Shown: positions 14,649 through 17,325 of the stretch, piece after piece
Layout: the number at the start of each line of letters is the position of its first letter
Position numbering within the stretch: position 1 is the stretch's first letter
NCBI GenBank assembly: GCA_002293265.1
Contig: DBCW01000125.1
Span: 1,638-18,962 of the forward strand
DNA: 17,325 nucleotides
Reading direction: 5' to 3'
Source: Eggerthellales bacterium UBA948
GTDB lineage: Bacteria; Actinomycetota; Coriobacteriia; Coriobacteriales; UBA8131
The notes under the pieces: generated by a model
The model's input: only the letters and a program-made list of their open reading frames with translations
The model's database searches: none
What the model was told of the DNA's origin: nothing
Position numbers and translations under genes: made by a program

Positions 14649-15381
14649 TCAAAACACGATCAAGACGGACACCTTAGCCATTGAGGCTAAGGGTCTGTCT
14701 AAGCTATTTGGCGTGCGCAGAGCACTTGACGGCTTGGATCTAAAGCTGCCCCAAGGAGCGTTTTTGTCTATATTTGGACCAAACGGTGCCGGTAAGACCA
14801 CCTTGCTTTCTATTCTGTCTACACTTGCACGTCCAACCAAAGGCAAGGCAAAGGTGCTCGGCTTTGATCTGAATGAGAACTCCGATGACATTCGCGGACA
14901 AATAGGGCTGATATCACATCGCTCTATGCTTTACCCAGATTTGACAGCTGAAGAAAACTTGCTCTTTATTGCACGCCTGTATGGGCTAAAAGATCCCAAA
15001 GGTCGTGTAGATGAGCTGCTAGATGCTGTTGAGCTTACTTTGCGTAGACACGACACAGTACGCACTTTTTCGCGTGGCATGACTCAGCGTTTGTCTATTG
15101 CGCGGTCACTTATCTGCGATCCAAAGTTGATATTTTTGGATGAGCCATACTCCGGTCTTGACCCACACGCGGTTGATATTTTAGACGGATTGATTGCACA
15201 GATACGTGATGGACGCAGTTTTGTGATGGTCAGCCACGATCTGCAAAAAGGTTTTGACCTTAGTACGCATGTGTTGATGCTGGCTAAAGGCAAAGAAGTA
15301 TTATTTTCCGAGAAAGAAAACCTGGATTTTGAGGCATTTGCCCAGCAATATCGCGCTACTGTTGGTATGGGGGTGGTGTAG
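14635..15381 (+). CDS. ccmA: Heme exporter ABC ATP-binding protein CcmA
   Basis: A 248-residue ABC ATPase. Walker A GPNGAGKTT starts at residue 48, the signature reads FSRGMTQRLSIARSL, and Walker B LIFLDEPYSGLD is followed by the His-switch VMVSHD. CcmA works with CcmB to release holo-CcmE from CcmC/D by ATP hydrolysis. ATG 14635 overlaps the ccmF end by 14 bases, indicating translational coupling. An ORF open from 14569 would overlap far more and lacks sequence resemblance before this point. The gene stops immediately before the ccmB GTG. The CcmA name rests on the operon context as much as on sequence, since isolated ABC ATPases of this type look alike. Confidence 0.9.
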   Translation: MKKNNQNTIKTDTLAIEAKGLSKLFGVRRALDGLDLKLPQGAFLSIFGPNGAGKTTLLSILSTLARPTKGKAKVLGFDLNENSDDIRGQIGLISHRSMLYPDLTAEENLLFIARLYGLKDPKGRVDELLDAVELTLRRHDTVRTFSRGMTQRLSIARSLICDPKLIFLDEPYSGLDPHAVDILDGLIAQIRDGRSFVMVSHDLQKGFDLSTHVLMLAKGKEVLFSEKENLDFEAFAQQYRATVGMGVV

Positions 15382-16149
15382 GTGGAGAGTAAAAGTGGTG
15401 CAAATGAACAAGTTGTCGAACAGGCCAATATAGCTCACTCTATACTAAAGACTCCATCAACATTTTCTCAATACAAGGCGCTGTTGGCCAAAGATATCAG
15501 GCAAGAATTTCGTACTCGTGAGATGCTGACGTCTATGGGTATTTACGCTTTGCTGGTGCTGATCATCTTTGGTGTAGCGTTTTCGCAGATGCCCAGCAGT
15601 TATGAGATTATGCCTATAAGTGGCGGACTCATTTGGGCGCTGATAGTTTTTACCTCGTTGCTAGGCTTAAACCGCTCTTTCTCGCATGAAAAAGAAGAGG
15701 GGAGTTTGCAAGGGATATTGCTTGTGCCTTTGGACAGGGCGGTGATATTTCTCTCCAAGGCCACTTCTAATCTATTGTTTTTGGCAATTGTCGAACTTAT
15801 CACCATTCCTTTGTTTTACTTCTTTTTTCTCTCATCTGAGATAGTGGCTGACACTTTATGGTTGGCTGTTATACCTATTATTGTTGGTACTGTTGGGATC
15901 GCCGGCATAGGTACACTACTGGCAACGATAACAATGAGTACGCGAGGTAAAGATGTCTTGCTGGCAGTTTTGTTTATCCCGCTTTCATATCCGCTGCTTT
16001 TTGCATGCGTATCGGCTACCTCAGCTGCAATTGTTGGCGATAGTATGATGATGAGTAATTACATTTCCTCTGTAGCATTGGCTGCAGGTTATGATGTGGT
16101 GATGATACTGGTCTCGTGGCTGCTTTACGACTATGTTGTGAGCGCCTGA
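15382..16149 (+). CDS. ccmB: Heme exporter membrane protein CcmB
   Basis: A 255-residue membrane protein with about six hydrophobic segments, partner of CcmA in the CcmAB complex. The family pattern is visible from LLAKDIRQEFRTREMLTSMG through the loop SFSHEKEEGSLQGILLVPLDR, which is typical of CcmB. Family members are about 220 residues; this one has an extra hydrophilic N-terminus of about 35 residues. The start is GTG, directly abutting the ccmA TAG with no gap, and the purine-rich GGGGGTGG end of ccmA can serve as ribosome site. No better in-frame start is visible. It acts in the cytoplasmic membrane. Confidence 0.92.
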   Translation: MESKSGANEQVVEQANIAHSILKTPSTFSQYKALLAKDIRQEFRTREMLTSMGIYALLVLIIFGVAFSQMPSSYEIMPISGGLIWALIVFTSLLGLNRSFSHEKEEGSLQGILLVPLDRAVIFLSKATSNLLFLAIVELITIPLFYFFFLSSEIVADTLWLAVIPIIVGTVGIAGIGTLLATITMSTRGKDVLLAVLFIPLSYPLLFACVSATSAAIVGDSMMMSNYISSVALAAGYDVVMILVSWLLYDYVVSA

Positions 16150-16175
16150 TAATACAAGGGAAGGTAGGACGATGA

Positions 16176-16940
16176 ATGAATGAGAATGTAAAAGTAGGTG
16201 GAATTCTCGATCAGTTGGCGAATGTCGCTTTGGTGCTTGGTCTGTTACTGACAACCGCATCATTCATATTGACGTTTACCATTGTTCCGGTTCCACAATC
16301 CAATCTCAACGTGGTGCCGGCTGATCAGCCGCCGGCAGAGATCGGCGGTCTATACGTGACCAATGCGCTGATGTTTTCACAAAAGATCTTTTATTTTCAT
16401 ATGCCTGTAGCGGTAATAAGCTTAGGCATCCTGTTTTTTACGGCTTTGTTTGGCATCATGTTTTTGATCAAGCGCGACCATCGCTGGGATCTTAACGCCA
16501 AAGTAGCCACCGAAGTATCACTGGTGTTCATTTTAATGACCATGGCAACCGGTGAGTTTTGGACAGCTTACGAATGGAACGCCTGGTGGGTCTGGGAACC
16601 AAGACTTACAACATATCTAATACTTACACTACTGGTGATAGGTTACTTCATTTTACGCAATGCGGTTGATGACCCTGAGCGCCGAGCAGTATTTGCCTCA
16701 GTCTTTGGCATACTAGCCTTCATAGACGCAGTAGTAAGCCTGCTAATAACCCGCATAATCCCCTCAAGCAGACACCCGGTAATTACCAGAGAAGGTGGTC
16801 TGGAGCCCCTAATGGTAATGGCACTAGTAGTCTGCATATTTGGCATGATTTTCCTAGCATACGGAATCTACCGCACCAGAATTAGAGAACAAAGGCTACG
16901 CATTCGCCTTGACACCATCAAAGAGAGGTTGGAGGACTAA
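16176..16940 (+). CDS. ccmC: Heme handling protein CcmC
   Basis: A 254-residue membrane protein of the heme-handling (WWD) family that loads heme onto CcmE. Six hydrophobic segments are visible. The WWD motif reads WNAWWVWEPRLTT (Trp134 to about 146), where Glu141 and Pro142 stand in the positions usually given as WDxR. The two conserved external histidines are present: His75 in FHMPVAV and His200 in SRHPVI. Two overlapping ATG codons precede the start in other frames and close at once; ATG 16176 is the only one that opens the frame, with GGGAAGGTAGG just upstream. A 26-base gap separates it from ccmB. It would work with CcmD to form the holo-CcmE complex. Confidence 0.94.
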   Translation: MNENVKVGGILDQLANVALVLGLLLTTASFILTFTIVPVPQSNLNVVPADQPPAEIGGLYVTNALMFSQKIFYFHMPVAVISLGILFFTALFGIMFLIKRDHRWDLNAKVATEVSLVFILMTMATGEFWTAYEWNAWWVWEPRLTTYLILTLLVIGYFILRNAVDDPERRAVFASVFGILAFIDAVVSLLITRIIPSSRHPVITREGGLEPLMVMALVVCIFGMIFLAYGIYRTRIREQRLRIRLDTIKERLED

Positions 16941-16942
16941 AA

Positions 16943-17122
16943 ATGGATCCAATTCTGCAAGAGATTTACAGCACCGTTTTAGGTGGAGCTCCATTTGTAA
17001 TAGGTGCATATGCCTTGCTATGGGTAGTGTTGCTGGTATACATTTTATACATAAGCCTGTCGTTGAAAAAGACGGAAAAACAGATGGCGGCGCTTGAAGA
17101 AGCGCTTAGAGAGAAGAAGTAA
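16943..17122 (+). CDS. ccmD: Small membrane protein, CcmD-like
   Basis: A 59-residue gene beginning two bases after ccmC. GGAGG (16931-16935) lies 7 bases before the ATG. The product has an external N-terminus (MDPILQEIYSTVLGGAPF), one membrane helix (about residues 17-40, ending near LYISLSL) and a short charged, helical cytoplasmic tail (KKTEKQMAALEEALREKK). Size, topology, charged tail and position directly after ccmC are those of CcmD, which stabilises the CcmABC-CcmE complex and aids release of holo-CcmE. CcmD sequences are poorly conserved, so the name relies mostly on context. A longer overlapping frame over the same bases has no such features. Confidence 0.8.
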   Translation: MDPILQEIYSTVLGGAPFVIGAYALLWVVLLVYILYISLSLKKTEKQMAALEEALREKK

Positions 17123-17185
17123 GATTTTCTTGTCTACTAAAACGCTAAGCCTGAGTTTGTGGCGTGTTTGGTTGTAGCTATAGCG

Positions 17186-17206
17186 TAAGCACGCACTGCG
17201 TGCTTA
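17186..17206. repeat. Palindrome after the ccm operon
   Basis: TAAGCACG (17186-17193) and CGTGCTTA (17199-17206) form an 8-bp stem around CACTG. It is followed by ATAAAAAAC rather than a T-run, so it is not a typical terminator for the plus strand, although it is the first hairpin after ccmD and may end that transcript by another route. Confidence 0.5.
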
Positions 17207-17225
17207 ATAAAAAACTCCGGACGCA

Positions 17226-17294
17226 GACTCGGCGCGAAGCAGCCGAGTCCAAAGGGCAAAGCCGCGACACAGGCTCGGGCGAAGCAACCGAGCC
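17226..17294. repeat. Pair of related stem-loops with GCGAAGCA loops
   Basis: Stem A: GACTCGGC (17226-17233) with GCCGAGTC (17242-17249), loop GCGAAGCA. Stem B: GGCTCGG (17272-17278) with CCGAGCC (17288-17294), loop GCGAAGCAA. The stems differ by compensating changes while the loop core GCGAAGCA is the same, as in a family of interspersed palindromic repeats or a structured RNA. The tract is more GC-rich than its surroundings and is cut by the window end. Confidence 0.55.
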
Positions 17295-17325
17295 CAAGGC
17301 AGGGGAGAGAGATAGGGGAGATCTA

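Noticed and set aside
1..17325. tRNA, rRNA, CRISPR arrays, insertion sequences or phage genes
   Set aside because: No transposase-like frames, terminal inverted repeats, regularly spaced repeats or tRNA cloverleaf patterns were seen in the gaps between genes.

Overview
The window looks like chromosomal DNA from an anaerobic, nitrite-ammonifying, Gram-positive-type bacterium. Support for this: two secreted cytochrome c nitrite reductases that carry their own membrane anchors (one a lipoprotein, one a transmembrane fusion), a MetQ lipoprotein, strong GGAGG ribosome sites, TTG/GTG starts, and a System I cytochrome c maturation set whose CcmE is the CXXXY type. Base composition looks moderately AT-rich by eye. 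A coriobacterial (Eggerthellaceae-like) or related origin is my best guess, but it is an inference and cannot be settled from the sequence alone.

Layout. 1-915 is the C-terminal part of hybrid cluster protein Hcp, closed by a clear intrinsic terminator. 1227-2132 is a membrane-anchored YpfJ-type zinc metallopeptidase, convergent with a DUF2804 gene (2178-3266, minus). 3627-5387 is the first pentaheme nitrite reductase (nrfA copy 1), fused to an N-terminal zinc ribbon, a Tyr/Gln/Pro-rich linker and a transmembrane helix. 5596-8041 is a methionine ABC transporter (metN, metI, metQ) behind a structured leader. 8075-9571 (minus) is a MocR-type GntR/aminotransferase regulator, convergent with metQ and divergent from 9867-11273, the second nitrite reductase (nrfA copy 2), a lipoprotein followed by two tandem terminators. 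11519-17122 is a cytochrome c maturation operon in the order ccmE-ccmF-ccmA-ccmB-ccmC-ccmD. The last ~140 bases hold related palindromes that suggest an intergenic repeat or structured RNA.

How it works together. The two NrfA proteins should reduce nitrite to ammonium outside the membrane. The Ccm proteins would export and chaperone heme and attach it to the CXXCH/CXXCK motifs of these cytochromes. Hcp deals with NO or hydroxylamine in the cytoplasm. The window is therefore mainly a nitrogen-oxide reduction and detoxification locus, interrupted by a methionine uptake module. No NrfH or NrfB partner, no CcmG/CcmH and no dedicated CXXCK heme lyase are visible here.

Most notable: the zinc ribbon-linker-TM-NrfA fusion beside a lipoprotein paralogue, a CX4CH fifth heme motif in both NrfAs, a CcmE that appears to have two OB-fold domains, unusual leader hairpins before nrfA copy 1 and metN, and a perfect 13-bp inverted repeat inside the 3' end of the MocR gene.
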